Source: Kushneria marisflavi (GTDB taxonomy: Bacteria; Pseudomonadota; Gammaproteobacteria; Pseudomonadales; Halomonadaceae). Taken from it: a stretch of 64,000 bases of DNA. The stretch covers positions 2,418,001-2,482,000 of the forward strand of contig NZ_CP021358.1 in assembly GCF_002157205.1 (NCBI RefSeq). The letters are read 5' to 3'. A program made the position numbers and the translations under genes. The notes under the pieces were generated by a model. The model had not been told where the DNA came from. It saw only the letters and a list, made by a program, of their open reading frames with translations, and did no database searches. Each line of letters begins with the position of its first letter. Position 1 is the stretch's first letter. Positions 18,223 to 26,443 of this stretch are shown piece by piece.

Positions 18223-18426
18223 ATGGCAACTGGCACTGTTAAGTGGTTCAACGACAGCAAAGGCTTCGGTTTCATTTCTCCTGACGATGGTGGCGACGAT
18301 CTGTTCGCACACTTCTCCGAAATTCAGGCAGAAGGTTTCAAATCGCTGCAGGAAGGCCAAAAAGTCTCCTTCAACGTCACTCAGGGTAAAAAAGGTCTGC
18401 AGGCTTCTGCAATCCGCCCCGAGTAA
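18223..18426 (+). CDS. Cold-shock protein, CspA family
   Basis: The 67-residue OB-fold nucleic-acid chaperone begins [18 protein letters not shown] and carries RNP1 (KGFGFI) and an RNP2-like DLFAHF, where CspA usually has DVFVHF. It melts RNA secondary structure, in cold or stationary phase depending on paralogue. The unusually long upstream region suggests leader-mediated control. A strong terminator follows. Which E. coli paralogue it matches cannot be settled by eye. Confidence 0.95.
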   Translation: MATGTVKWFNDSKGFGFISPDDGGDDLFAHFSEIQAEGFKSLQEGQKVSFNVTQGKKGLQASAIRPE

Positions 18427-18452
18427 GTCGGTAGATTAAATTCTGCTGTAAA

Positions 18453-18480
18453 GGGAGCTGCCAATGGCAGCTCCCTTTTT
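18453..18480 (+). terminator. Terminator of the cold-shock gene
   Basis: A 10-bp perfect stem GGGAGCTGCC / GGCAGCTCCC with a 3-nt loop, then TTTTT. Confidence 0.93.
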
Positions 18481-18533
18481 ATTTATCTCCACTACATATT
18501 TTTCAGTTTCATTCCAGGTTTACGCTTCTGAGT

Positions 18534-19127
18534 TTAATAAACCAGATGTGCCCCATATCCCCACAGCAGCACGGCAATGGCAAGAAGTACCTCAAGCACC
18601 AGTACGCCAATGCCCAGCGTTGAGCTGGAAACGATGAAGCCTTCCTTGCGATCTATACCCAGAAAGCCCGGGATGCCCAGATAAAGCAGATATCCCGTAT
18701 AGCAAAGCCCTGCCACACCCGCGACGACACAAAGCCATACCATTGGATACAGGGCAACCAGGCCTGCCAGAAACATTGGGGTGGCCACATATCCGGCAAA
18801 AACGATGCAGCGGTTCAGGTCGGGATGCACGGTATATCGCTGGGCCATGCGATGAATGACGAAGCCCATCAGGGCGATGGCACCCAGGATGGCCAGGTAG
18901 AACAGGATTGCCAATTGCAGGGCGCTTGTGGTCGAAAGCGTTACGACCGCCGAGCGTCCGAAGTCCCAGCCAACGGTTGTGGTGCCAATGAACGCGCTTA
19001 CTACAGGGATGGCAGCCAATAACAGCACATGGCTGGCATACATGTGTGTCGCGGTCTCGTGTTCATCTTCAATATGTTTCCATTCTCGATGAGGGTGAGC
19101 CATCAGGCCCCAGACATGATGAATCAT
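18534..19127 (-). CDS. Yip1-domain inner-membrane protein (YohC-like)
   Basis: The 197-residue integral membrane protein has about five hydrophobic helices (roughly residues 30-50, 65-90, 105-130, 132-150 and 165-190). Its N-terminus, HHVWGLMAHPHREWKHI, is typical of bacterial Yip1/DUF1282 proteins (W-x-L-x-x-x-P-x-x-x-W-x-x-I). Function is unknown in bacteria. ATG 19127 has AGGGAG 8 nt upstream; a longer upstream start is unlikely. It is divergent from the orphan gene at 19398. Confidence 0.82.
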   Translation of the reverse strand: MIHHVWGLMAHPHREWKHIEDEHETATHMYASHVLLLAAIPVVSAFIGTTTVGWDFGRSAVVTLSTTSALQLAILFYLAILGAIALMGFVIHRMAQRYTVHPDLNRCIVFAGYVATPMFLAGLVALYPMVWLCVVAGVAGLCYTGYLLYLGIPGFLGIDRKEGFIVSSSTLGIGVLVLEVLLAIAVLLWGYGAHLVY

Positions 19128-19397
19128 GATGCACTCCCTGGACCGCTTGGGGTCCACAACAGCGTTGATGTCACTGACGAACGAGCCATGCTTCATGTAG
19201 TGGTCGCCAGAATGCGCCCACCTGTCTGGTACTATAGTTGGCATCATCTCCTTGTATGCCTGCTTAAGACGTCTATTGGTCGATAGAGATGCGTATCCGG
19301 GCGGGGAATTGCTTTTTAAGCCATGCTTGTCCGGTAGCTGGCCTGTATCACTGAATGGCCGAAGCGTTATCCGGGGTATTATTTTCAGGGGACAGTA

Positions 19398-20090
19398 GTG
19401 ATTTATTTTTTAAGTAATTTATGGGACTGGATACAGGAAAATGCCACGGTCTTCAGTGGGCTGACCAGTGTCGGCATGCTCCTGATCTGGGGTGTTTATC
19501 TGCAGCTGCTTTTGCATAATTTCAGGATGCAGCGTCGCCCACAGATCATTATCAATCATGGCTACGGGCGTGGGATCGATTCGCGATGCATCGTCAGCAA
19601 CATGAGTCAGTCTGCAGTGTTCGTCGATAGCATCATCGTCAAGCTTGAAACCAGCGATGGGCAGTATGTGACTGACGTTACGGATACTGTTGATGAGCAG
19701 GGCGAAGATGGCAACGAGGCTGATATGAGGGAGTTGCGTCAGGTGACACGACAGGGGCCGTTGGGGTCCGGAGAGTACATGAATGCCGGAACCTTTCGAA
19801 CTCTATTGCAAAAGGTCGCCAGCGAGCATGACATCAGCATTGATAAAAGCTGTCGTCCAACAGGAGAAGAAGGTTTTAGCAGCGTTGAAATTCGTCTGAT
19901 CATGATTTTCGGCGCCGAAACGAGTCCGATAGGAGCCAGTCGACGATTCAACATGAAATATGATGACGACAAAAAATTGAGTCTCATTCCCGAGACGATC
20001 GGGACACAGCAGTTGGGCAAACGTCGTCAACGACTGAAAGTACGCCGATGGCAGCGTGATCTGCGAATGCCGCTGAATCCCGATGCTTAG
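19398..20090 (+). CDS. Orphan membrane-anchored protein
   Basis: I do not recognise this 230-residue protein. It starts with GTG, preceded by AGGGGA. Residues about 18-39 form one transmembrane helix, followed by a basic MQRRPQ stretch and a cytosolic-looking domain of mixed beta character (QIIINHGYGRG, CIVSNMSQSAVFVDSIIVKLET). An acidic segment (DTVDEQGEDGNEAD) and a basic tail (GKRRQRLKVRRWQRDLR) complete it. The N-terminal anchor plus a beta-sandwich-like region with conserved-looking N-x-S resembles small membrane-anchored hypothetical proteins, but no motif points to catalysis. Neighbours give no functional hint. Confidence 0.7.
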   Translation: MIYFLSNLWDWIQENATVFSGLTSVGMLLIWGVYLQLLLHNFRMQRRPQIIINHGYGRGIDSRCIVSNMSQSAVFVDSIIVKLETSDGQYVTDVTDTVDEQGEDGNEADMRELRQVTRQGPLGSGEYMNAGTFRTLLQKVASEHDISIDKSCRPTGEEGFSSVEIRLIMIFGAETSPIGASRRFNMKYDDDKKLSLIPETIGTQQLGKRRQRLKVRRWQRDLRMPLNPDA

Positions 20091-20107
20091 CAGCGAGCAT
20101 GCATGCT

Positions 20108-20135
20108 GACATGGCAACCCGGCGGTTGCCATGTC
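20108..20135. terminator. Hairpin between convergent genes
   Basis: GACATGGCAAC and GTTGCCATGTC form an 11-bp perfect stem with a 6-nt loop, between the convergent orphan gene and the TupA-like gene. There is no U-tract on either strand. Likely a bidirectional 3'-end structure. Confidence 0.55.
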
Positions 20136-20147
20136 GTGCAGGACCGT

Positions 20148-21119
20148 TTAAATGTCGAACAGAGCGCCCCACTGATGATCGGTCTCTCGATCCTTGAATT
20201 TGGTTAGGCCTGCCGTCGGGGTAAAGGTCATTTCGCCAAAATAGATGGCATCACCCACCAGATAGAAATCAACCCGAACGTAAGAGAAACCGTTGGCGAG
20301 CTTGAGTGCCAGATCAAGGGCCTCGTCAAGCTGCTGTGGTCGTGGCATCGCCTGCCCGGTGCTGACCTCGGGACGACGAATTTCTACCAGCTCCCAGTCC
20401 TGATTGTAAAAATCGACCTTGTAGTTGGTGAAGCGGTCATGAGTAACTTCGATGAAAACAACCGGATCTTCACCTTCACGCTGGAAGCAGTGAAATTTGA
20501 AATCCTTCGGAATGTTACCAAGGTCATCCAGAAGCAGTTTTTCAAAGATCAGGCGTGGTTTGATCTGACGATAATGGGCTTCCCGACAAACATCGTAGAA
20601 ATCCTGTCCCAGCCAGTGCTGTCCCAGATTATACACCTGGGGAAACGGGTGGTCGGCCTTGTCACGTACAAGCAGGTTATACCCGAAGCCATGATTGGCC
20701 TTCATGACAAAACTTTCCGGCAGCGCTGCATAGGTGGCCGGCGTCGGCTCGGACTCTATTGCATAGCAGGGCACCAGGTACTGTTCACCAATGGTATGTG
20801 CTACATAGTCGCGCGCCGCAATCTTGTCACTCAACACGGAATAGATCGGTTGAGGGTTAATCTTGCGATAGCAAATTTTTTCGTTAAAGGTGCGCGGGTT
20901 CTTCAGGTCAGGAAATTCGCCAAATACACGTCGATAACGAAGCGCTGTATGCCACTTGTCAGGAAGGACATTCATGATGCTGCGACGCGCCAGGCGCAGG
21001 AACTCATCGATGCGGTCCCTTTTCTCCACATCGACAACCCTGCTGTCCTGCTTCTTCATTTGAGGCTCCGATTCAGCCGTCAGCGAGTCGGCAAACAGGT
21101 TTTTTACGGCCCTGGGCAT
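20148..21119 (-). CDS. TupA-like ATP-grasp polysaccharide biosynthesis protein
   Basis: The 323-residue cytosolic protein is of the TupA-like ATP-grasp family, named after a teichuronopeptide synthesis protein. Visible family blocks: NPRTFNEKICYRK, LSDKIAARDYV, FVMKANHGFGYN (ATP-binding Lys), KPRLIFEKLLLDD, PKDFKFHCF, the acidic YVRVDFYLVGDAIYFGEMTFTPTAG (Mg-binding Asp/Glu) and a C-terminal WG motif. Such proteins usually sit in capsule or O-antigen clusters and probably ligate an amino acid to a sugar acid. Here it is solitary. ATG 21119 has an AAGGAGGG site. Surrounding DNA is AT-rich, consistent with transfer. Confidence 0.78.
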   Translation of the reverse strand: MPRAVKNLFADSLTAESEPQMKKQDSRVVDVEKRDRIDEFLRLARRSIMNVLPDKWHTALRYRRVFGEFPDLKNPRTFNEKICYRKINPQPIYSVLSDKIAARDYVAHTIGEQYLVPCYAIESEPTPATYAALPESFVMKANHGFGYNLLVRDKADHPFPQVYNLGQHWLGQDFYDVCREAHYRQIKPRLIFEKLLLDDLGNIPKDFKFHCFQREGEDPVVFIEVTHDRFTNYKVDFYNQDWELVEIRRPEVSTGQAMPRPQQLDEALDLALKLANGFSYVRVDFYLVGDAIYFGEMTFTPTAGLTKFKDRETDHQWGALFDI

Positions 21120-21720
21120 ATGCCCTCCTTCAGTCTTGGATACCCTGCGATACAGCTGTCCATTAAATCGGAATGCTCTATCGGGCGATGCCCGGTACTG
21201 GCCATGAATAACCCTGCCGGTTAACGAAATAATATATCTTTATATCTCGCTGAACCGTGTATGAAGGTAGTCGTAAATTTTCTTCAGTTTGACCTGAGAA
21301 ATGTTACGGCACCATCCATGGGAAACATCATTCCGATAGTCATTAGCTGCGATAGCGTTATATTGGCAGCGTGTTCACCACCGGTATGTGCCGAAGTGGT
21401 GCTGCAAGTCACTTTGTGTATCTTTTGTTACTTTCTGCATAATTACCGCTGCAAGCCGAGCAGTTAAAAGGCTTGTTAGCGGGGCAGGATATTAAATCGT
21501 GCTGCTTGTCCTGACAGGTAGGCTGGAACGTGCATAATGACAATTATTATAGACTTTCAACTTGATACAAGTATCTATACAAGCTAGCAAACTATTTTTT
21601 GTGGTATGACAGTTACAAATCCTGATCTTTTTATCGAGTATCAAAAACGCTTTTCCATCTCGGTATTTATAAGATTTACATATCTATCTCTATACTTGAT
21701 TGTCAAAAGCGGATGAAATA
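21120..21720. other. AT-rich gene-free segment next to tmRNA
   Basis: About 600 nt between the TupA-like gene and tmRNA is visibly richer in A/T than the surroundings, especially 21540-21720. I find no convincing gene. A 68-codon frame at 21261-21467 has no ribosome site or recognisable content. Small features are a perfect palindrome GATAC-aa-GTATC (21564-21575) and AT-rich -10-like sequences. The 3' side of ssrA is a common integration site, so this may be the scar of a mobile element, but I see no integrase or duplicated ssrA end. Confidence 0.5.
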
Positions 21721-21754
21721 AAAAAAGCCGCTGAAAAAATCAGCGGCTTTTTTT
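21721..21754 (-). terminator. Terminator of tmRNA
   Basis: Perfect inverted repeat AAAGCCGCTGA / TCAGCGGCTTT flanked by A-run and T-run. It works as a U-tract terminator on the minus strand 6 nt after the tmRNA 3' end and could act on both strands. Confidence 0.92.
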
Positions 21755-21759
21755 ATGTT

Positions 21760-22141
21760 TGGTGGAGGCGGGGGGAGTTGAACCCCCGTCCGCCGGCACT
21801 CGTCCATCAGCTCTACATGCTTAGTTTCGTCTTTTGGTTCAACCGCACCGGCTCCGACGAGCAGGATCCGATGCGACGGGCTCTCTAATGTTTAGCGGTT
21901 GACGCGAGAACAAAGCCAACCACGATCCTGTCAGCTGTAGCTCATAGCCCCGTTACGATGAACAGGCACATCGCTTCGGGGTAAGAAGGTTACCAGCAGG
22001 GTTTAAGCTGCCAGCGCGCCCTCTTGAGCATAGTTTTCGTCGTTTGCGACTATTTTAGAGTAACGTGGTATTTACGAGATACGTTACGCTCTCGGCATGC
22101 ACCTCAGGATCTGCAACCGGCGTCGAATCCATAACGCCCCC
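21760..22141 (-). ncRNA. ssrA: Transfer-messenger RNA
   Basis: Trans-translation RNA that rescues stalled ribosomes with SmpB. On the minus strand it begins GGGGGCGTTATGGATTCGAC and ends in the tRNA-like T-arm and CGCCTCCACCA, which pairs with the 5' GGGGGCG (one G-U). The length of 382 nt is normal for a one-piece tmRNA. The tag frame lies at 22047-22003 and encodes ANDENYAQEGALAA followed by TAA. The smpB gene lies immediately upstream on the same strand. Confidence 0.97.
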
Positions 22142-22153
22142 AGATCAGCGTAG

Positions 22154-22182
22154 AGTGTAGCAACAATTGCAGTAAGCGCCAA
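22154..22182 (-). promoter_or_regulatory. Putative promoter of tmRNA
   Basis: On the minus strand TTGGCG (22182-22177), a 17-nt spacer and TACACT (22159-22154) lie 12 nt before the mature 5' end. The extra distance fits a precursor trimmed by RNase P. Confidence 0.55.
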
Positions 22183-22221
22183 TTGCTATCCGCGCCATAT
22201 GACAATGAAGCTTTCGCTCGA

Positions 22222-22698
22222 TCAGCGTTGCTCGCGTACCACGCGTGCCTTCTGGCGCTGCCAGTCCCGCTGTTTCTCCGTTTCGCGCTTGTCATGCTTC
22301 TGCTTGCCGACCACCAGTGCCAGCTCACATTTGACGAGATGACCTTTCCAGTAAAGTCTCAGCGGTACGCAGGTATGCCCCTTGTCCTGCGTGCGCGAAA
22401 AGATTTTGGCAATTTCCTTTCTATGCAGCAGCAGTTTGCGGGTTCGAGCCGGCTCGGCAATCTCATGCGTGCTGGTGGTATTCAAGGGCGTAAAATGGGC
22501 ACCCATGAGCCAGGCTTCACCACGACGTACCAGAATGTAGGTATCCGTCAGCTGCGCCTTGCCTGCGCGAAGGCTTTTTACTTCCCAGCCTGATAGCGCA
22601 AGCCCTGCTTCGAAGCTCTCTTCAATGTGGTACTCATGGCGCGCCTTGCGGTTCTGGGCAATCAGATTGCCTGAGGGCTGATGTTTCTTCTTGCCCAT
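22222..22698 (-). CDS. smpB: SsrA-binding protein
   Basis: Binds the tRNA-like domain of tmRNA and the empty decoding site of stalled ribosomes. The 158 residues show the family order: [67 protein letters not shown] and the basic C-terminal tail ([22 protein letters not shown]) that enters the mRNA channel. It lies 80 nt upstream of ssrA on the same strand, so the pair is physically linked. Divergent from ratA. Confidence 0.97.
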   Translation of the reverse strand: MGKKKHQPSGNLIAQNRKARHEYHIEESFEAGLALSGWEVKSLRAGKAQLTDTYILVRRGEAWLMGAHFTPLNTTSTHEIAEPARTRKLLLHRKEIAKIFSRTQDKGHTCVPLRLYWKGHLVKCELALVVGKQKHDKRETEKQRDWQRQKARVVREQR

Positions 22699-22851
22699 CG
22701 AAATGTCATCTCCTTGACGATAAAAATCATGCGATACATCACATGCGCGTGCTCACCTTAAAATGGGGGGAGGCGTGATATCATTCAAGCATGTGTGAAC
22801 AAACGTCAACCATGGTACGCGCTGAGCGTGCCTGCGTCATGGGAGAAGGGC

Positions 22852-23286
22852 ATGCCCACCGTTGATCGCTCCGCGATGGTGCGCCATACCGATCAGCAGA
22901 TGTTTGATCTGGTGAATGATTTTGAACGCTACCCGGAATTTCTGCCCAACTGTCGCAATGCGCGTACGGTCGAAAGGGAAGAAGACCATCTTGTTGGGGA
23001 GCTGACCCTGGGCAAGGGAGGGATTGAGCAGACCTTTCGCACCCACAATGCCCTCAAACCCTTTGATCGTATTGACCTGTCTCTAGCCAGCGGCCCTTTT
23101 AAACGCTTTGAAGGCTACTGGAAATTCGTGGCGCTTGATGACCGATCCTGCCGGGTAGAACTGCATCTCGAGTTTGAGTTTTCCAGTCGATTGCTGGGTA
23201 TGGCTTTCGGACGGCTTTTCAATCAGTTGGCCGGTCAGCTGGTAGATGCCTTTATCGAGCGTGCCGACAAGGTGTATGGCCGTTGA
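22852..23286 (+). CDS. ratA: RatA/COQ10-type START-domain protein
   Basis: The 144-residue SRPBCC/START-fold protein has the family's N-terminal MPTVDRSAMVRHTDQQMFDLVNDFERYPEFLP and the C-terminal helix LFNQLAGQLVDAFIERADKVYG. Homologues are E. coli RatA/PasT (reported to inhibit 70S formation) and mitochondrial Coq10 (ubiquinone binding); which role holds here is open. I chose ATG 22852 with GAGAAGGG upstream. It overlaps rnfH by 1 nt (TGATG), the usual RatA-RatB arrangement. Confidence 0.9.
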   Translation: MPTVDRSAMVRHTDQQMFDLVNDFERYPEFLPNCRNARTVEREEDHLVGELTLGKGGIEQTFRTHNALKPFDRIDLSLASGPFKRFEGYWKFVALDDRSCRVELHLEFEFSSRLLGMAFGRLFNQLAGQLVDAFIERADKVYGR

Positions 23287-23594
23287 TGACTCACGAAGTG
23301 GACGGCATTACCTGTGAGGTTGTCTGGGCCACACCCGAGGCTCAGTACCTGGAGGTCATCACCGTACCTCCAGAGACTACAGTGCTGGGGGCGCTGGAAG
23401 CCTCGGGGCTTTGTGACCGGATCGACGAATTGAAAAACGTGCCTCTGGAGACGTTAAAGCTTGGGATCTTCGGTGAGCATGTTAAATCGCCCGCCAATCA
23501 GCTAGTGCAACAGGAAGATCGCATCGAAATCTACCGGCCGCTTCAGGTCGATCCGAAGCAGGCTCGCCGGGCCCGTGCCCGACGAAAGGTCTGA
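23286..23594 (+). CDS. rnfH: RnfH/RatB family ubiquitin-fold protein
   Basis: The 102-residue small beta-grasp protein of the UPF0125 family shows the core pattern CEVVWATPEAQYLEVITVPPETTVLGALEASG and the end DRIEIYRPLQVDPKQARRARA. Its start codon overlaps the ratA stop. Named for rnf clusters elsewhere, but no rnf genes are here. Function is unproven. Convergent with bamE across a 21-nt tandem duplication. Confidence 0.9.
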   Translation: MTHEVDGITCEVVWATPEAQYLEVITVPPETTVLGALEASGLCDRIDELKNVPLETLKLGIFGEHVKSPANQLVQQEDRIEIYRPLQVDPKQARRARARRKV

Positions 23595-23607
23595 ATATCA
23601 CCCACTT

Positions 23608-23649
23608 TTATAACGCCTTACGGGGTTGTTATAACGTCTTACAGGGTTG
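23608..23649. repeat. 21-nt tandem duplication at the rnfH/bamE junction
   Basis: 23608-23628 and 23629-23649 are adjacent copies differing at 2 of 21 positions. The second copy contains the bamE stop codon, and the first carries an equivalent TAA on the minus strand at the matching position. Confidence 0.85.
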
Positions 23650-24073
23650 GGTCGACCGAATCAGGGCCTGGAGTGGGCTGACCCAGAGGTGAAATCACTT
23701 CTCCTGGACCGGCTGCCGCCGCGGAAGCGGGGGCATCCTCCTGCTGTACCCGAGGGTTGGCATCAATATCGCCGGATGTCTGGATATTGGCCAGTTGATT
23801 GCCATTAAAGACGAGCGAAACCTGCTTTTCAGTGATATTGTCGTCTGCATCCTTCAGCCGATAGACATAGTTCCAGAGTGAATCGTCAAAGGCATTGTAG
23901 AGCAGAGGACTTCCCATGATCTGCACTACCTGCTGACGGCTCATGCCGGGCTGTAGTTGCGATACCATGCCGGGAGTGATCAGATTGCCCTGAGGCAGGT
24001 CGCGCTTATAGACGCAAGCTGCTAAAAGACTGATCAGTAAAGAAAAAACTATAAGCTTGAGCGTATTTTGCAT
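23639..24073 (-). CDS. bamE: Outer-membrane assembly lipoprotein BamE
   Basis: Lipoprotein of the Bam complex that inserts beta-barrel proteins (also SmpA/OmlA). The 144-residue precursor has signal peptide and lipobox LLAAC (Cys20). The BamE fold shows QGNLITPGMVSQLQPGMSRQQVVQIMGSPLL, DDSLWNYVYRL and VSLVFNGNQLANI. An Ala/Pro-rich tail ends the protein. It is divergent from fur, a conserved arrangement in pseudomonads and relatives. Confidence 0.95.
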   Translation of the reverse strand: MQNTLKLIVFSLLISLLAACVYKRDLPQGNLITPGMVSQLQPGMSRQQVVQIMGSPLLYNAFDDSLWNYVYRLKDADDNITEKQVSLVFNGNQLANIQTSGDIDANPRVQQEDAPASAAAAGPGEVISPLGQPTPGPDSVDPTL

Positions 24074-24146
24074 TTGCCTGGGACTTTCCCTATCGTTTGC
24101 CTTGATCGATCATACCCGATACATCCAGAGACTGCGAAGAGCTACC

Positions 24147-24599
24147 ATGGCCGATAGAAATCAGGAGTTACGCAAGGCGGGTCTCAAGGTGACCCTGCCC
24201 CGCGTAAAAATCCTTCAGATCCTCGAGGCGACTCGGGAAGAGGATCTGCACATGAGCGCTGAAGACGTCTATAAGGCGCTGCTGGATTCCGGTGAAGACG
24301 TCGGTCTTGCTACCGTTTATCGCGTCCTGACGCAATTTGAATCCGCAGGTCTGGTAGTACGTCACAACTTTGACGGCGGCCATGCCGTATTCGAGATGTC
24401 TCAGGAAGAGCATCATGACCATATGCTGTGTCTCGAAACGGGTGAAGTCGTCGAATTTTTCGATCGCGATATTGAGCGCCGTCAGCGTGAACTTGCCGAA
24501 GAGCGCGGCTACGAGCTGGTCGATCACGCTCTGGTGCTTTATGTCCGTCCCAAGGGCTCCAGCGCGACGCGTCAGGATGGCGGTGGCAATCGCCGCTGA
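24147..24599 (+). CDS. fur: Ferric uptake regulator
   Basis: Fe(II)-dependent repressor of iron-acquisition genes. The 150 residues show the winged-helix N-terminus (ELRKAGLKVTLPRVKIL), the recognition helix region VGLATVYRVLTQFESAGLV, and metal ligands in HAVFEMSQEEHHDHMLC. It has only one Cys after the dimer hinge (MLCLETGEVVEF), as in non-E. coli-type Fur, and a polar Ser/Gly-rich tail. I chose ATG 24147, giving the canonical MADRNQELRKAGLKVT. A TTGCCT-17-TACATC promoter candidate lies upstream. A Fur-box-like site occurs elsewhere in the window at 34627. Confidence 0.97.
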   Translation: MADRNQELRKAGLKVTLPRVKILQILEATREEDLHMSAEDVYKALLDSGEDVGLATVYRVLTQFESAGLVVRHNFDGGHAVFEMSQEEHHDHMLCLETGEVVEFFDRDIERRQRELAEERGYELVDHALVLYVRPKGSSATRQDGGGNRR

Positions 24600-24628
24600 T
24601 CAAAACGACGAACACTTGGGTGATCACA

Positions 24629-24656
24629 AAAACGCCGCGAATGTTCGCGGCGTTTT
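24629..24656. terminator. Bidirectional terminator between fur and recN
   Basis: AAAACGCCGCGAA / TTCGCGGCGTTTT with a 2-nt loop between convergent fur and recN. U-tracts are available on both strands. Confidence 0.9.
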
Positions 24657-24684
24657 GATGTCAGCAAATTAAAGGCCTTGCCGG

Positions 24685-26358
24685 TTAGTGGGCAGATCGT
24701 TGACTGACGTCCAGCATTTCGCGGGCATGCGCCAGCGTGCGTTCTGAAAGGTGTACGCCCCCCAGCATTCGCGCCAGCTCCCTGACCCGTCCGCCCTCAT
24801 CGAGCAGCGCCATGGTGGTATGCGTGGTGCGCTCATCCGCCTGTTTTTCGATATGCAGATGCTGATGACCCTGTGCAGCCACCTGGGGCAGGTGCGTGAC
24901 ACAGAGAATTTGCCCATGACCGCCCAGCTGGCGCAGCAGTTGACCGACGATTTCTGCGGTAGCGCCTGAAATACCCACATCCACTTCGTCAAACACCAGC
25001 GTCGGGATAGTGCTGTGCTGAGCCGCCACAACCTGGATGGCAAGGCTCACTCGCGAAAGCTCACCGCCCGAGGCGACCCGGGTCAGGGCACGTGCCGGCT
25101 GCCCGGGGTTGGCGCTGATCAGGAAACTGACCCGATCCATGCCGTCGGGCTGAGCGGTATCCCTGCGTGCGACGTCCACGGTGAAGTCCGCCTTTTCCAT
25201 GCCCAGAAAGGCCAGCTGCGATTTTACTTCTGCACTCATGCGGCGAGCTGCTTCGGTGCGCTGCTCGGAAATCTGACGGGCCAGTTCGCGCCAGGCATTG
25301 CGCGCCGCTTCAGTAGCTTCTACCAGGGTATCCATGTCTTCCCCGCCATCCTGAAGCCCGGAGAGTTCTGCCTGCAGGCGCTGATGCAGTGCCGGTACTT
25401 CCTCGGGCATGACGTGATGCTTACGGGCAATGCGATGAATCTCGGCCAGGCGCGACTCGACCGTCATCAGACGATCCGGATCAAGCTCGGTAGCATTGAC
25501 GTAGCGATGCAGTTCATACCCTGCCTCCTGTAACTGGATACAGGCATCACCAAGCATCCCCAGAATGTTGGCCAAGGCGCCATTGTCGCTGCCGGGCAGC
25601 TGCTCCAGACGCTGTCGGGCCTGCGCCAGTCGGGACAGGGCGCCACTTTCATCATCGTCGCAGCAGTCGGCGGCAAACTGTGCCTGAGTGATGAGCTCCT
25701 CAGCATTGGCCAGGCGGGTCTGCTCTTCTTCCAACACTGAAAGCTCTTCTTCGCCCAGGGACAATGCATCGAGTTCTTCAACCTGATAGCGCAGCAGCTG
25801 ACAGCGTGCCTGCTGTTCGTCACCACTTTCCCGGGCGGCTTTCAAGCGTCGACTGGCCTGTTGCCACTGGCGATAGATCTGTGTGAGCTGCTCAACATGC
25901 TCGCTGTGGCCGGCAAAGTCATCCAGCAGACGCAGATGTGTCTCTTCGCGCATCAGGGTCTGATGAGCATGCTGGCCATGGATATCGATCAGGTGCTCGC
26001 TAAGGGCCTTGAGGTCGGCAAGCGTGGCCGGTACACCGTTGATCCAAGCCTTCGAACGCCCATTGGCAGTGACTGAGCGGCGCAACAGGCATTCCGACTC
26101 GTCCAGGTCCCTTTCGGCCAGCCAGGTACGCGCTTCCGGCAGTCCTTCGATATCAAAACGCGCGGCCAGATCGGCACGGGGTGCACCGTGGCGCACGCTG
26201 CCGGCATCGGCTCTTTCACCCAGGCAAAGCGACAGGGCATCCAGAAGAATGGACTTGCCGGCACCGGTTTCACCGGTGATGGCCGTCATGCCATCCCGAA
26301 AATCCAGTTCCAGATGCTCGACGATGGCGTAATTACTGATGGATAGCTGAGACAGCAT
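24685..26358 (-). CDS. recN: DNA repair ATPase RecN
   Basis: SMC-like protein for double-strand-break repair. The 557 residues have a Walker A GETGAGKS (29-36), a central coiled-coil region rich in Glu/Gln/Arg, the ABC signature-like ASGGELSRVSLAI and Walker B PTLVFDEVDVGISG at the C-terminal head. I chose ATG 26358 with GGGAG six nt upstream over a GTG at 26364. Two LexA-like boxes and a good promoter lie upstream, so SOS control is expected as in E. coli. Confidence 0.97.
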   Translation of the reverse strand: MLSQLSISNYAIVEHLELDFRDGMTAITGETGAGKSILLDALSLCLGERADAGSVRHGAPRADLAARFDIEGLPEARTWLAERDLDESECLLRRSVTANGRSKAWINGVPATLADLKALSEHLIDIHGQHAHQTLMREETHLRLLDDFAGHSEHVEQLTQIYRQWQQASRRLKAARESGDEQQARCQLLRYQVEELDALSLGEEELSVLEEEQTRLANAEELITQAQFAADCCDDDESGALSRLAQARQRLEQLPGSDNGALANILGMLGDACIQLQEAGYELHRYVNATELDPDRLMTVESRLAEIHRIARKHHVMPEEVPALHQRLQAELSGLQDGGEDMDTLVEATEAARNAWRELARQISEQRTEAARRMSAEVKSQLAFLGMEKADFTVDVARRDTAQPDGMDRVSFLISANPGQPARALTRVASGGELSRVSLAIQVVAAQHSTIPTLVFDEVDVGISGATAEIVGQLLRQLGGHGQILCVTHLPQVAAQGHQHLHIEKQADERTTHTTMALLDEGGRVRELARMLGGVHLSERTLAHAREMLDVSQRSAH

Positions 26359-26408
26359 GGCCACTCCCGTGTGCGTTGTCGCAGATGACTGGGCTTAGTG
26401 GATAGAAA

Positions 26409-26443
26409 CTGACTTTATATACAGTGAGTGTGTTTTTATACAG
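26409..26443 (-). promoter_or_regulatory. Two tandem LexA-box-like operators upstream of recN
   Basis: Two 16-mers of the CTGT-N8-ACAG type lie 4 nt apart. 26409-26424 reads CTGA-N8-ACAG and 26428-26443 reads GTGT-N8-ACAG. Each has one mismatch, and both interiors are AT-rich as in real LexA sites. The second overlaps the -10 of the recN promoter. Two or more sites are known for E. coli recN. Confidence 0.75.

Noticed and set aside
21261..21467. 68-codon frame in the AT-rich gap
   Set aside because: No ribosome site, no recognisable content, ends among AT-rich non-coding DNA.
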